A stretch of 64,000 bases of DNA, from positions 248,001 to 312,000 of the forward strand of contig NZ_CP045929.1 in assembly GCF_009664835.1 (NCBI RefSeq). The letters are read 5' to 3'. The DNA is from Allosaccharopolyspora coralli (GTDB lineage: Bacteria > Actinomycetota > Actinomycetes > Mycobacteriales > Pseudonocardiaceae). The notes beneath the pieces are model-generated. The model did not search any database. It worked only from the letters and a program-made list of their open reading frames with translations, and was not told the DNA's origin. Below are positions 9,229-18,563 of this stretch, one piece after another (position 1 is the stretch's first letter; each line of letters starts with the position of its first letter). A program made the position numbers and the translations under genes.

Positions 9229-10719
9229 TCAGGTTCCGGAGTGGGTCCGACGCACCAAGCGTTCACAGGTGCGTAGGACGGTGCGTGCCGCCTCGCGGTG
9301 CACGAGGTCGCGCCCGGGGTCGAGTGCGTGGTACCGCCACCGTGTGAGGGCGTCGCCTGCCACGTGCGCCATGGTGCCGTCCGAGGTGCGCGAGGCTTGC
9401 CCGAGCCTGCTGCGCAGATCGTCCCCCGCGCCGCCGAGCAGCTGCTGCGCCTCCTCGTCGAGTGCACCGCCGAAACGGATCTGTCCCGACCGCAGCGCCG
9501 AGATCAGCCGGAGTTCGGGCCACTCGTGCGCCGAGGCGAGGATGCGTTCCAACTCGGCCCGGAGCTGGTGGGATCCCGGGCGCGGGTTCGCCCGCAACAC
9601 CATGTCCAGCGCCATCAGCACCGACCGGGCGCGCAACGCGTCCTGGCGCTCGATGAACTGCTGGTGCACCGCCTCGTGCAGATCGTTGAGCCGGCTGTCG
9701 TCGAGCAATGTGCTCACGATCTTCTTCGGTTCGCCGACCCCGTCCCGGATCGCGGTGACGGCGCGCTGCAGCCCGAACCGGCCCAGCTTCTCGAACAACG
9801 CCAGCCGCACGGCCCGTGGCACCGACTCGGGCTTCTCGTTGCGGGCGAAGCGGTCGGCCGAGAGCAGCAACGCTTCGAGGTTCTCGTCGGGCAGCGCGGC
9901 CACCTTGCCGAGTGCGGCCACCTCGTCCGGGGTGAGCGACGACGCGGCCTGCCCGAGCAGTCCGACGACGGGGATCACGTACTGGCTGAACGCGCGCAGC
10001 CGTGGATCGTCCCGGTAACGTCGCGCGATCTTGTCCGCGGCCGGAAGTGCTTCGGTGCCACCGCTTCCGGTCTCGTCGGCTCGGGAGAGCACGAGAATCG
10101 TGTTGATCGGCGCGCACTGTGCGACGTGCAGTTCGTGCACCGAGTGCAGGAACTGCACGTCCGTCTGGTGTGGGTGGCGGGTGAGGTAGAGCAGCCCGTC
10201 CGCCTCGGAGAGGATCTGTGCGAGCGCGCCGCGCCCCGTCTCCTGGACCGCGGAGGACGACACGCCGGGCGTCTCGGACAGGGTGATCGCCTGCAGTCCC
10301 GGGGCCGGCGATTCGATGACCAGGCGGGAGACCTCGTCGGGACGCCAGTGCTGCAGGTCGCGGATGGTTCCGACGTCCAGTGTGGTCACCGGGATGTTCT
10401 GTTCTGCCCCGTGCGGGGTGTGCACCGTGATCCTCGGTTCGGGCCCGTACCGGTACAGCGTGTTGACCTGGGTGCGTTCCTCGGCGTCGGTGGGCGCGAG
10501 GGGCTCGCCGATGAGAGCGTTGATCAGCGTGGACTTGCCGGACTTGACGCGCCCGGTGACGGCGAGCCGAAGCGGATGCTCGAGCCGTTCGAACCGTTCC
10601 CGCAGCCACCGGGACGTCCGAGGATCGTCACGGTAGAAGGTCATGGTGCGGGTGAGCAGCGCGCGCGCCCGTGGCAGCAGGCCGTCGTCGGGTTCGGCCT
10701 GATGGTGGGGGTTCGTCAT
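9229..10719 (-). CDS. Dynamin-like GTPase, IniC-like
   Basis: A 496-residue bacterial dynamin-like GTPase, the last gene of an iniBAC-like operon. The P-loop is TGRVKSGKST (residues about 55-64), switch region ATLxTDxEERT-like APTDAEERTQVNTLY, a G3-like ETPGVSSS where Glu stands in place of the usual Asp, and a G4-like LSRADETG. The rest is helical and variable, as in IniC. No transmembrane segment is obvious, so it probably works with the membrane-inserting partner encoded just upstream. The ATG shares four bases (ATGA) with the stop of the IniA-like gene, so the two are coupled. In mycobacteria IniA and IniC are linked to envelope stress and isoniazid response; the role here is inferred. 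Confidence 0.85.
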   Translation of the reverse strand: MTNPHHQAEPDDGLLPRARALLTRTMTFYRDDPRTSRWLRERFERLEHPLRLAVTGRVKSGKSTLINALIGEPLAPTDAEERTQVNTLYRYGPEPRITVHTPHGAEQNIPVTTLDVGTIRDLQHWRPDEVSRLVIESPAPGLQAITLSETPGVSSSAVQETGRGALAQILSEADGLLYLTRHPHQTDVQFLHSVHELHVAQCAPINTILVLSRADETGSGGTEALPAADKIARRYRDDPRLRAFSQYVIPVVGLLGQAASSLTPDEVAALGKVAALPDENLEALLLSADRFARNEKPESVPRAVRLALFEKLGRFGLQRAVTAIRDGVGEPKKIVSTLLDDSRLNDLHEAVHQQFIERQDALRARSVLMALDMVLRANPRPGSHQLRAELERILASAHEWPELRLISALRSGQIRFGGALDEEAQQLLGGAGDDLRSRLGQASRTSDGTMAHVAGDALTRWRYHALDPGRDLVHREAARTVLRTCERLVRRTHSGT

Positions 10720-12524
10720 GCGCTGAGCCGGTTGGTCGTGAGCATGGCGGCACGTTTACGCAGCACCGAGAGGTCCTCGAGTTTCTTGCGGATGTCGCGG
10801 GCGCGTTGGTCTCTGTCGACGGCGCTGCGTTCGGCGGTGCGCTTGATCTCCTGGATGGAGTTGTTGACCTCTCGCTGGTCGGTCTCGGTGAGCCGGTTGA
10901 AGTGGTCGTGCAGGGCGCGGTGGGTGGACCGGATGGTGTCCTTGGTGTCCTTGCCGACCTGGAACACCACCTGGTCGATGTAGCGCTGGGTGGCGGTGCG
11001 CGCTTCGGCCTGGCGGCGTTTGAGCCGCGAGTCCTTCTCCTCGCTGAGGCTCTTGCTGCCCAGCAGTAGACCCGCTGACAGCGAGACCACGTTCATCAGT
11101 GGCAGGCCGAGCATGCTTGTCATGAGCCCGAACATCAGGACGCCGCCGTAGGAACCGCGCAGTCCGGTGAGGATCTGGTCGCCGCGCTTGTAGTGCGCGT
11201 TGCGGGGCGCGCGGGGATCGGGGACGCCGTCGGCGGCCTCGGGGGGCGTCGGCTCGGGAACGTCGGGCAGCGAGGCCGCGTGGTCCTCGAGGAACTGGTC
11301 GGCGACCCGTTCACTGAGCCGTTCGGAGCGTGCGTGCAGCCACTCGTAGGTCTCGGAGACGGCCTGCTTCAAGCTGTCGGTGAGCCACGCCTGGTAGTCC
11401 TCCCACACGACGTTCGGGTCGGCCTGGTCGAGTGTCTCGTTGGCCTGGTGCAGGATCTCCCAGGTGCGTTCCCGGAAGTCGAAGTCGATGTCGCTGTAGA
11501 GATCCTGAATGCCGTCGGAGAGCACCTTCTGCCAGCGGCCGACCATGCGCTTGAGGTCCTCGGCGCGCCGTTGCGCGGCTTCGAGTTCGAGCAGTGTCTC
11601 GGCGGCGGTGCGCGGGTTCTGCTCCGCGAGTTCGGTCTTGAGCGTGGTGATGACCTGGTCGAGCGCGTCGGCGACGTTGTGCGAGACGAGCCTGCGGGTG
11701 AGCTGGTCGTGGGCGCCCGCGAGTTCGGTGCGCAGGTACTCCAGCAGCGGCGGATACCCGGATTCGGCGTTGAGGTCGGCGTCCTGGGCGCGAGCGGCGA
11801 GCTGCCGCACGGCGGACGAGACGGGAAAGATCCGGCCGGTGATGCCCGCGTTGGACAGGTGCTTGCGGTTGACCTCGACGACGCGTCGCCAGTGCGGCGT
11901 CACGTCGGTCTTGGGCTGGACCAGCGCGACGTTCGGGCACAGGGCGGTGACCTGCCGCAGGAACGCGAGTTCGTGGGTGGTCAGTTCCTGGGTGGCGTCG
12001 CTGACCATGAGCAGCGCGTCGGCTTCGGCGACGGCGGCGAGGGTCGCCGCGGTCGGGGTGGCCGAGACACTGCCCACTCCGGGCGTGTCCATGAGGACCA
12101 GCCCGTTCTTGAGCAGGCCGCGCGGGATGCCGACCTCGGTCCGGGTGAGGGGGCGGCCGTCGGTGACGGCTTCCTCGGCGTGTTCGCGGACCCGTTCGAT
12201 GGGTACGGGCAGCCGGTCCGCGCCTGCGGGCCCGTGCGCGGGCTCGTGTTCGACGAGCTGGGCGCTGGGTTCGTCGGCGTAGCGGACGACGGTGGGAACG
12301 GTGGTCGTGACGTCGTCACCCGCGGGGCAGACGGTGGCGTTGACGAGCGAGTTGATGAGCTCGCTCTTGCCCTGTTTCGCCTCGCCGACGACGAGGACGA
12401 GCTGCGCGGGGTCCAGGATCCGGTTGCGGATCTGCCGCAGTCGGCTGTGCAGATCGGCACGCTGCTGATCCGCGCATTCCGCAGTCGCCCGATCGATCAG
12501 CTCCACCAGTGCCGTCTCGATCAC
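10716..12524 (-). CDS. Dynamin-like GTPase with membrane-insertion segment, IniA-like
   Basis: About 602 residues. The P-loop is VVGEAKQGKSELINSL (about 45-60), G3 is MDTPGVGSVS, G4-like is VQPKTDVTP. A hydrophobic hairpin YGGVLMFGLMTSMLGLPLMN followed by VVSLSAGLLLGSK, near residue 480-515, is the expected paddle/membrane region of bacterial dynamins, and a basic coiled-coil stalk follows. IniA of mycobacteria remodels membranes. The GTG at 12524 is my choice: homology starts with ETALVELIDRATAE. The frame runs open to 12605 and no clear ribosome site marks the start. It couples to the IniC-like gene by ATGA. A strong hairpin separates it from the IniB-like gene, so the two may be expressed at different levels. 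Confidence 0.85.
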   Translation of the reverse strand: MIETALVELIDRATAECADQQRADLHSRLRQIRNRILDPAQLVLVVGEAKQGKSELINSLVNATVCPAGDDVTTTVPTVVRYADEPSAQLVEHEPAHGPAGADRLPVPIERVREHAEEAVTDGRPLTRTEVGIPRGLLKNGLVLMDTPGVGSVSATPTAATLAAVAEADALLMVSDATQELTTHELAFLRQVTALCPNVALVQPKTDVTPHWRRVVEVNRKHLSNAGITGRIFPVSSAVRQLAARAQDADLNAESGYPPLLEYLRTELAGAHDQLTRRLVSHNVADALDQVITTLKTELAEQNPRTAAETLLELEAAQRRAEDLKRMVGRWQKVLSDGIQDLYSDIDFDFRERTWEILHQANETLDQADPNVVWEDYQAWLTDSLKQAVSETYEWLHARSERLSERVADQFLEDHAASLPDVPEPTPPEAADGVPDPRAPRNAHYKRGDQILTGLRGSYGGVLMFGLMTSMLGLPLMNVVSLSAGLLLGSKSLSEEKDSRLKRRQAEARTATQRYIDQVVFQVGKDTKDTIRSTHRALHDHFNRLTETDQREVNNSIQEIKRTAERSAVDRDQRARDIRKKLEDLSVLRKRAAMLTTNRLSA

Positions 12525-12725
12525 GACACCGATTGTTGCGCGTCTTCCCGACGAAGGGAAACCCGGATGGGGGATAGCTCGCTGGATCAGTGGTGGATCA
12601 CGCACTCACAGTGAGCATTCTCGCTGATCACACGAGACTGCGCCGCGCGGATCGAGGCTGTGGTCAGGGACCTGTGCGCAACCCGGATCACTCCGCGATG
12701 CCCTCTTGCCGGGTGGTGGGACGAC

Positions 12726-12761
12726 GATCGGGCCGGGACCTCGGAAGGTCCCGGCCCGATC
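12726..12761 (-). promoter_or_regulatory. Perfect hairpin between iniB-like and iniA-like genes
   Basis: A 16-bp perfect stem (GATCGGGCCGGGACCT with its complement, 4-base loop) lies in the 317-base spacer between the IniB-like stop and the IniA-like start. No T tract follows on the minus strand. It could be an attenuator, a processing/stability element, or a terminator that lowers iniA/iniC relative to iniB. The rest of the spacer shows nothing else. Confidence 0.55.
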
Positions 12762-12841
12762 AGGGAACGAGCACGCCGGATACCGACGTGGTCAGCGCCG
12801 GAATGCGCGCCAGGCGTGTCGTGTCAGGTCGTCGGCTCCGT

Positions 12842-14200
12842 TCAGAGCAGGCCGTCGACGCCCAGGCCCTCGGTGGCGCCGGTGAGGTGGTTGACCTCGT
12901 CGACGGTGCCACCGACCAAGCCGTTGACCGCGTCGGCCGGACCGGCCTCCGGGATCGAGACGTCTTCCTGCGGCAGCGCCTCGGCCACCTCGTTGACGAC
13001 CGGGACGTCCTCGGTCGGCAGGGCTTCGGTGACCGGCGCGACGGCCGGACCCGCGACGCTGCCGACCGTGTTGACGGCCTCGCCCGCGACCGGGACCTCG
13101 CCCGCGACGCCGCCTGCGAGCTCGGTGACGCCCTCGACGTCCTCAGCGCCGCCCGCGAGGTCGGTCACGCCGCCGACGGCACCGGTGGCGGTTCCCGCGA
13201 CGTCGCCCGCGACCGGGATGTCGCCCGCGACGCCGCCTGCGAGGTCCGTGACGCCGTTCAGGTCGGCGGCACCGCCCGCGAGGTCGGTGACCCCCTTGAG
13301 GTCCGCTTCGCCGCCGGCCAGGCCGGTGGCGGTGTCGGCGACGTCGCCTACGGCCGGGACGCCGCCTACGGCCGGGACGCCGCCGCTGATGAGGTCGGTG
13401 GACCCGCCCGCGAGGTCGGTGGTCTCACTGGCGAGACCGGTCACGTCGGTGGCGAGGTCGGCGACGCCGGTGCCCTCGGCCGCACCCGAGGCCATGCCTG
13501 CCGCGCCCGCGGCGACACCGACGGCGGTGTCGAGGGTGCCCGTGGCGAGGTTGGTGGAGGCGTCGACGGTGTTGTCGAAGGAGTCGGTCATCTGGGTGAC
13601 GGTGCCGTAGGTCACGTCGCCGACCGTGCTAGCCACGCTGCTGACCGCGTCGCCCGAGCCGCCGTCGATGTTGATGAAGTCGTGGGCGTTGATGAAGTTC
13701 TGCGAGTCCTGCAGGTCGTGGTTGTGGTCGTGGTTCTGGTCCGTGCCCACGTTGATGTTGCCGAACCCGTTGCCGGTGGCGTTGTTCTCGCTCGCCGACT
13801 GCGGGGTCAGCAGGCTGTCGACGTCGCCCGCCGAGGTGAAGTCGGTAACGAGGTCGGTGACGTTGTTGAGCATGCTCGGTTCTACTCCCAGCTCGAACTG
13901 TTCCAGTTGGTTGATCGCGACGTGGTGTGTGCTCGTGGCGAACTGCTCGACGCTGGTCTGAAGCGCTCGTCCGTATTCCTCGGCGACGTCGACGGGGGTG
14001 TGGTCGAGCGCGAGCGACGTTGCCTGCAGCACATCGGTCGTCGTCATGTCCCCGAGGCCCGCCTGGTGCAGCGACGCGCTCGGGTCAGCCTCGAACGCCG
14101 TGCGAGCGTCGGGATCGCTCACGAGACGGCTGAGGAACTCGTGCACCGTCGGCTCACCGGTGGGGTGCGCGCCGGGGGCACTCGGTGTTCCAGGGCTCAT
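12842..14200 (-). CDS. IniB N-terminal domain protein with Gly/Ala-rich repeats
   Basis: A 452-residue protein. Residues about 15-100 form the IniB N-terminal domain: PTVHEFLSRLVSDPDARTAFEADPSASLHQAGL followed by DMTTTDVLQA (quoted in pieces). The remainder is a low-complexity tract rich in Gly, Ala, Val, Thr and Asp, with recurring GGVTDLAGGA, GDIPVAGDV and GVTDLAGG units, and the C-terminus is LTGATEGLGVDGLL. No signal peptide or membrane segment is evident. ATG 14200 was chosen over an upstream TTG. It heads the minus-strand operon with both dynamin-like genes. A TAATAG box (14271-14266) about 60 bases upstream is a possible -10. Function is unknown; in mycobacteria iniB is the most strongly induced gene under cell-wall inhibitors. 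Confidence 0.8.
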   Translation of the reverse strand: MSPGTPSAPGAHPTGEPTVHEFLSRLVSDPDARTAFEADPSASLHQAGLGDMTTTDVLQATSLALDHTPVDVAEEYGRALQTSVEQFATSTHHVAINQLEQFELGVEPSMLNNVTDLVTDFTSAGDVDSLLTPQSASENNATGNGFGNINVGTDQNHDHNHDLQDSQNFINAHDFINIDGGSGDAVSSVASTVGDVTYGTVTQMTDSFDNTVDASTNLATGTLDTAVGVAAGAAGMASGAAEGTGVADLATDVTGLASETTDLAGGSTDLISGGVPAVGGVPAVGDVADTATGLAGGEADLKGVTDLAGGAADLNGVTDLAGGVAGDIPVAGDVAGTATGAVGGVTDLAGGAEDVEGVTELAGGVAGEVPVAGEAVNTVGSVAGPAVAPVTEALPTEDVPVVNEVAEALPQEDVSIPEAGPADAVNGLVGGTVDEVNHLTGATEGLGVDGLL

Positions 14201-14538
14201 GGGCAGTGACCGTAGATCAAGACGGCCCCCGGGCAATCGGGCGTGACTCCTAGTCGTCTACTTCTCTATTAGGGGGTGCACCTAGTGCGCCACACGGGGA
14301 ATCCCCTACCCATCGGTACGCGACAGATCGTCCACGTTAGGTTGTCCCCAGTCACCCGGAAGACTGGCAATGCCGTACCGGTCGCCGTGCGATCAGTGGC
14401 TGCCGACGCGTCGTCGCCGGTCACCGGTAAGCCGGTGCGGCTGACCGTGCCGAGCCGACTCGCAGAGCCGGGCCTGCTGAGCCGGACGCAGCAGGACGGA
14501 ACGCAGCCATGGCCCGGTGAGAGGAGCCGCAAGTACCG
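14201..14538. promoter_or_regulatory. Divergent control region of iniB-like and Hsp70-like genes
   Basis: This 338-base gene-free stretch separates the two divergent arms of the cluster. It holds the odd palindrome GGGGAATCCCC (14296-14306), the palindrome GGTGCACC (14275-14282) and a possible -10 for iniB (TAATAG, minus strand). The region near 14385-14445 has several CCGGT half-sites. These are plausible targets for the LuxR-type regulator in the cluster, but no binding rule is known to me. Confidence 0.4.
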
Positions 14539-15927
14539 ATGCCGTACGTGCTGGGGATCCACGTCGGGGGGACCGTGACCTCCGCCGCGGTCGCCCGGCG
14601 CGAGGGCGGTCGCTGGGGCAGCCCCGCTCCCGTCGGTCTCGCCGCGCAGTCACCGACGTTGCCGACCGTGCTCTGCCGGGTCCAGGACGGGTCGTTCGTC
14701 GCGGGCCACGACGCCGAACGTCAGGAACTGCATCATCACGAGTGGGTGGTCCGGGGTTTCACCCGCGCCGTCGGCGACGAGGTCCCGCTGCTCGTCGGGG
14801 ACGACTTCGTGGCCGCTCACGAGCTGGTCGCGACGATGATCGAGTGGGTCGCCGACCTCGTCGCCCACCGTCAAGGCCATCCCCCCGAACACGTCGCCGT
14901 CGCCCACCCCGCGACCTGGGGGCCGTACCGGGCCCATCTCGTGCACCAGGCGCTCGGCAGGCTCGGGATCGGTGACGTGACGCTAGTGCCGGAGCCGGTC
15001 GCGGTCGGTCTCGACTACGCCGACCGACAGGGACTCGACGACTCGGACGCGATCGCGGTCGCCAGTCTCGGCGGAACCTCGGTCGACGTGACCGTGCTGC
15101 GGCGGCGGGAGCCTGGCTTCGACGTGCTCGGTTCGTCGTTGAGTGCCGATCACCTCAGCGGGGCCGTCCTCGACGACGAGGTCGTCACGTTCGTGCGATC
15201 CGGTGCGGGTGTCGAGCTCGACGAACTCGACACCGAGAACCTGCGGGTCCGCTCCGATCTGTTCGGGCTGCGGACGGCGTGCGTCAGGGCGAAGGAGATC
15301 CTCTCGCACCAGCCGGAGACGACCGTTCCCGTCGAGCTCGGCGAGCATCGCGCGCAGGTACAGCTGACGCGGTCCCGCTACGAACAACTGGCCCGGCCGC
15401 ACCTGGAGCGGCTGCCGGACCTGCTCTCCCAGGCGGTGCAGTCGGTGGCGTTGCAGTCCGAGGACCTCGCGGCCGTCGTCCTCGCAGGCGGTTCGGCCCG
15501 AACACCGCTGCTACGGCAGCTCGTCGGCCAGAAGCTGAGCACCGCCCCGCGGGTGGACGTCGCTCCCGAGCTGGTGGCCGCGCGTGGCGCCGCGGTCTCG
15601 GCGGTCACGGCTGTGTCGACGGAGACCGACGAGGACAGCGCGGCCGAGCCGGGAGTCGTGATCGAGCGACCCGACGAGCTCGATCTCGCGGGCAGGCTCG
15701 AACCGCCGCCCGCCGACGATCCGCCGGAGCCGATCACCCGGCCGCCGGTGAAGGTGGAACCGATGCACCTGGACCCGCCCGCGCGCAATCCCCGAGTCAT
15801 GCGCATGATCACGCTGTCGGTCGCCGCGGTGCTGATCGTCATCGGACTCGTCCTCACGGTCATGCACTACCAGGACGGCGGAATGGGCTGGTCGCCGTCC
15901 GGGCCGGGACTGTTGTCGACCGGCTGA
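14539..15927 (+). CDS. Hsp70-like protein with C-terminal membrane anchor
   Basis: A 462-residue actin/Hsp70-fold ATPase without a normal substrate-binding domain. Phosphate loop 1 is GIHVGGTVTSAAV (residues 6-18), connect region VAHPATWG, phosphate loop 2 VASLGGTSVDVTVLRR (near 173-188), adenosine motif VVLAGGSARTPLLRQL (near 313-328). The usual C-terminal peptide-binding beta domain is replaced by a Pro/Glu/Asp-rich linker and a single hydrophobic helix (ITLSVAAVLIVIGLVLTV, about 424-445), so the ATPase domain should face the cytoplasm, tethered to the membrane. GAGGAG lies before ATG 14539. It is divergent from the IniB-like gene and followed after 57 bases by the LuxR-type regulator. Confidence 0.82.
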   Translation: MPYVLGIHVGGTVTSAAVARREGGRWGSPAPVGLAAQSPTLPTVLCRVQDGSFVAGHDAERQELHHHEWVVRGFTRAVGDEVPLLVGDDFVAAHELVATMIEWVADLVAHRQGHPPEHVAVAHPATWGPYRAHLVHQALGRLGIGDVTLVPEPVAVGLDYADRQGLDDSDAIAVASLGGTSVDVTVLRRREPGFDVLGSSLSADHLSGAVLDDEVVTFVRSGAGVELDELDTENLRVRSDLFGLRTACVRAKEILSHQPETTVPVELGEHRAQVQLTRSRYEQLARPHLERLPDLLSQAVQSVALQSEDLAAVVLAGGSARTPLLRQLVGQKLSTAPRVDVAPELVAARGAAVSAVTAVSTETDEDSAAEPGVVIERPDELDLAGRLEPPPADDPPEPITRPPVKVEPMHLDPPARNPRVMRMITLSVAAVLIVIGLVLTVMHYQDGGMGWSPSGPGLLSTG

Positions 15928-15984
15928 GCCGACGACCGGCAGGCCGCACCTGAACCGCACACCGTTCGAGCTCACGAAGGACTC

Positions 15985-18480
15985 ATGGACCATCGGACAG
16001 CGCCCCAGCGAGACGTCCCGTCCGGGGCGTCGCCCGCGCTGATGCGGCAGGCCGTGGCGAACGACCCGAACGCCGCGATCCAGGTCGCTATCCAGGGCGC
16101 GGGCGGGTACGGCAAGACGGCGCTGTTGGTGGCGCTGGCCGGCATCTATCGCGATGCCGGGGTCACCGTGGTCAACGGCGCCGCCCAGCGGCTCGACACG
16201 GTGAGCGAGGACGTCGCCGTCGTCGTCGACGACGCACACCGCGCCACGGACCGGACGTTGCACGAGCTGGCGGAGTTGGCTCGCCGCCCCTCGGCGCGGC
16301 TTTTCGTCACGTACCGGCCGTGGCCGCGGCGCCCGGCGCTGACCGCGCTCGTGGAGGAGCTCGGGCGCTCGCGACCTCCGCTGCTGCTGGGTGCTTTGGG
16401 GCCGGCGGAGGTCGCCCGGCACGCCCGGAACGTGCTGGGGGAGTCGGTGCACGCCGACTCAGTGGAGCGGTTGCTCGCTCGGACGGGCGGGGTGCCGAGG
16501 CTCGTGACGCGCGTCCTGGCCGGTGTACGAGGCGGCGGTGCCGGACGATTGCCGGCGTCCGTGCTCGACCAGTTCCAGCACGACATGGAACAACTCGGTG
16601 AGCACGGCCGCGCGTGCCTGACGGCGATGGCGGCGGGCGCGGCCGCGCACCCGGAACTGCTGGCGCCGCTGCTCGACCTCGACCACTCCGAGGTGGCGGA
16701 CGGGCTCAACGCCGTCCGGGCGGGCGGACTCACCGATCAGTCGGACGCGTTGCTGCCGGTGGCGCGGGAAGCCGCCGCCGCCTTGACACCGCTGGATCGC
16801 AGGCTCGCCGTGCTCCGGCGCATGGTGGAAACCGCGGTGCAGCGGGGCCGTCCGGTGTTGGACCTGGTGCGACCGCTGCTCGACAGGGACGTCGCTCCGG
16901 TCGCGGGACCGCTCATGGCGGAGGCGTTCGAGCAGGCGGGGGACGAGGCAATGCAGGCAGCTCCCGCCATCGCAGGCCGCTGCTACCGCGCCGCCGTCGA
17001 GGCGGGCGCGCGGCCGGAGCGCCTCACGGCGCGTCGCGCCCGGGCGGCGGCCGAGACGGTAGCGTTCGACGACGCGCTGCGGCTGGCCGACGAGGTCCTG
17101 GTCGGGGAGTCCACTTCGGATCGTGGGCTGGGGGCTCAGGTGGCCGCGACGGTGCTGGCTCACCGGGGGCTGCTCAGGCGATCGGCCGCGCTGTGCGAGT
17201 GGTCGACGCGCGGCGCCCGATGGCCCGGCGATCAGGCTTTCGCGGTCGTCGGCTTGCTCGGAACCGGGCGTCCGGCCGATGCCAAGGAGCTGCTGAACCA
17301 GCGGGAGGACGGTCCGCCCACGTCGCTGTCGGGTGCGACGGCCGAACTCGCGAGCGGGATGCAGGAGTCGGTCGCCGGGTCGGCCGTGACCTCGGTGTCC
17401 ACTTTGGCGCGTTCCGCGTCGCTCGCCGAACCGGCGGGCAAGAGCGTGCTCCTGCCGGACTCGCCCGCGGCGGTCGCCGCGATCGTGGCGATGCACTGTG
17501 GCGAGTTCGACGCGGCGGAGTCCGTGCTCTCCCGGGGAATCGAAGCCGGAACCGGAGGTTCGCTGCTGGTGAACCGGCAACGGCTGCTCCTGGCGTGGGT
17601 GGCGCTGGTGCGCGGGGACACGGTCACCGCGCGGGCGCGCTGGGACTTGATCCCGGACGGCGCGTGCGAACAGCCGCGAGACCGCCTTCTCGCCACGGCG
17701 TTGGAGGCTGGAATCGCCAGCCGGGACAATCACATCCCCGCTCTCAACGCCGTGCGTGGACGTATCCGGCAGGTGGTCGCCGAGCACCACGTCGACCTGT
17801 TCACCCTGCTGCCGTTGGGAGAGCTCGTCATGGCGGCCGCACGGTTGCGCGACCACGAGTGGCTCGAACCGCACCGGCGCGACGCCTTCACACTCCTCGA
17901 CGACCTCGACAGTCCTCCCCTGTGGACCGGGCTGTTGGCGTGGCGGTGCCTGCACGCGAGCATGGTGCTCGACGACCTCGACGCCGTGCGTCACTACGCG
18001 GACGTGCTCGACGCGACCGCACAGCACAATCCGATGGCCTCGGCGATGAGTGTGGGGGCGGCCACGTGGGTGCGCGTACTGGCCGGGAAGGTCGACGAAC
18101 CCGAAGTCTCCGAGGCCGCACGAGGACTGCACGCGGCCGGGCTCGTCGCCGACGCCGCCCAACTAGCCGGTCAGGCGGCGCTGCGCACGACGGACCGGCA
18201 GGCGATGCTGTCGCTGCTGGAACGCGCGCGCACTCTGCAGGGCAAGCCGACCCGGCCCCGCGCGGTCGGCGGTGCGGGTGCCGGGGACGAGGCGGTGCTC
18301 AGCGCCCGGGAGAAAGAGGTCGCCGAACTCGTCGTCGCGGGGCACACCTACAAGCAGGTCGGACAGAAGCTGTTCATCTCGGCCAAGACCGTCGAGCACC
18401 ACATCGGCCGGATGAAGCAACGCCTCGGCTGCGCAGGCCGCGAAGAGCTGCTCCAACGACTCCGCGATCTCCTCACCTGA
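15985..18480 (+). CDS. LuxR/MalT-type ATPase transcriptional regulator
   Basis: An 831-residue STAND/LAL-like regulator. Walker A is QGAGGYGKTALL (about residues 36-47), Walker B is DVAVVVDDAHR, and a long helical TPR-like middle follows. The C-terminal LuxR HTH (about 772-831) reads LSAREKEVAELVVAGHTYKQ then FISAKTVEHHIGRMKQRL. Such proteins activate transcription when a ligand frees the nucleotide domain. It follows the Hsp70-like gene. A MalT-like activator (IniR, Rv0339c) sits beside iniBAC in mycobacteria, to my knowledge, so this is the probable activator of the cluster. ATG 15985 has GAAGGA upstream. A palindrome/DnaA-box element begins three bases after the stop. Confidence 0.85.
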   Translation: MDHRTAPQRDVPSGASPALMRQAVANDPNAAIQVAIQGAGGYGKTALLVALAGIYRDAGVTVVNGAAQRLDTVSEDVAVVVDDAHRATDRTLHELAELARRPSARLFVTYRPWPRRPALTALVEELGRSRPPLLLGALGPAEVARHARNVLGESVHADSVERLLARTGGVPRLVTRVLAGVRGGGAGRLPASVLDQFQHDMEQLGEHGRACLTAMAAGAAAHPELLAPLLDLDHSEVADGLNAVRAGGLTDQSDALLPVAREAAAALTPLDRRLAVLRRMVETAVQRGRPVLDLVRPLLDRDVAPVAGPLMAEAFEQAGDEAMQAAPAIAGRCYRAAVEAGARPERLTARRARAAAETVAFDDALRLADEVLVGESTSDRGLGAQVAATVLAHRGLLRRSAALCEWSTRGARWPGDQAFAVVGLLGTGRPADAKELLNQREDGPPTSLSGATAELASGMQESVAGSAVTSVSTLARSASLAEPAGKSVLLPDSPAAVAAIVAMHCGEFDAAESVLSRGIEAGTGGSLLVNRQRLLLAWVALVRGDTVTARARWDLIPDGACEQPRDRLLATALEAGIASRDNHIPALNAVRGRIRQVVAEHHVDLFTLLPLGELVMAAARLRDHEWLEPHRRDAFTLLDDLDSPPLWTGLLAWRCLHASMVLDDLDAVRHYADVLDATAQHNPMASAMSVGAATWVRVLAGKVDEPEVSEAARGLHAAGLVADAAQLAGQAALRTTDRQAMLSLLERARTLQGKPTRPRAVGGAGAGDEAVLSAREKEVAELVVAGHTYKQVGQKLFISAKTVEHHIGRMKQRLGCAGREELLQRLRDLLT

Positions 18481-18482
18481 CT

Positions 18483-18547
18483 AGAGAGGTGGCAAATTCG
18501 CGCGAATTTGCCACCTCTCTATCCACAGGGGGCGGAGTTGTCCACAG
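18483..18547 (+). repeat. Family D: 38-bp palindrome plus two DnaA-box-like sites, copy 1
   Basis: 18483-18520 is a perfect 38-bp palindrome, with arm AGAGAGGTGGCAAATTCG and a CG centre. It is followed by CTATCCACA (18519-18527) and TTGTCCACA (18538-18546), which match the actinobacterial DnaA-box type; the starts are 19 bases apart. The same arrangement without gaps occurs at 48713-48773. It also sits between convergent genes, so it may act as a two-way terminator. Confidence 0.8.
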
Positions 18548-18563
18548 CCCGTCGTCGCCGGAC

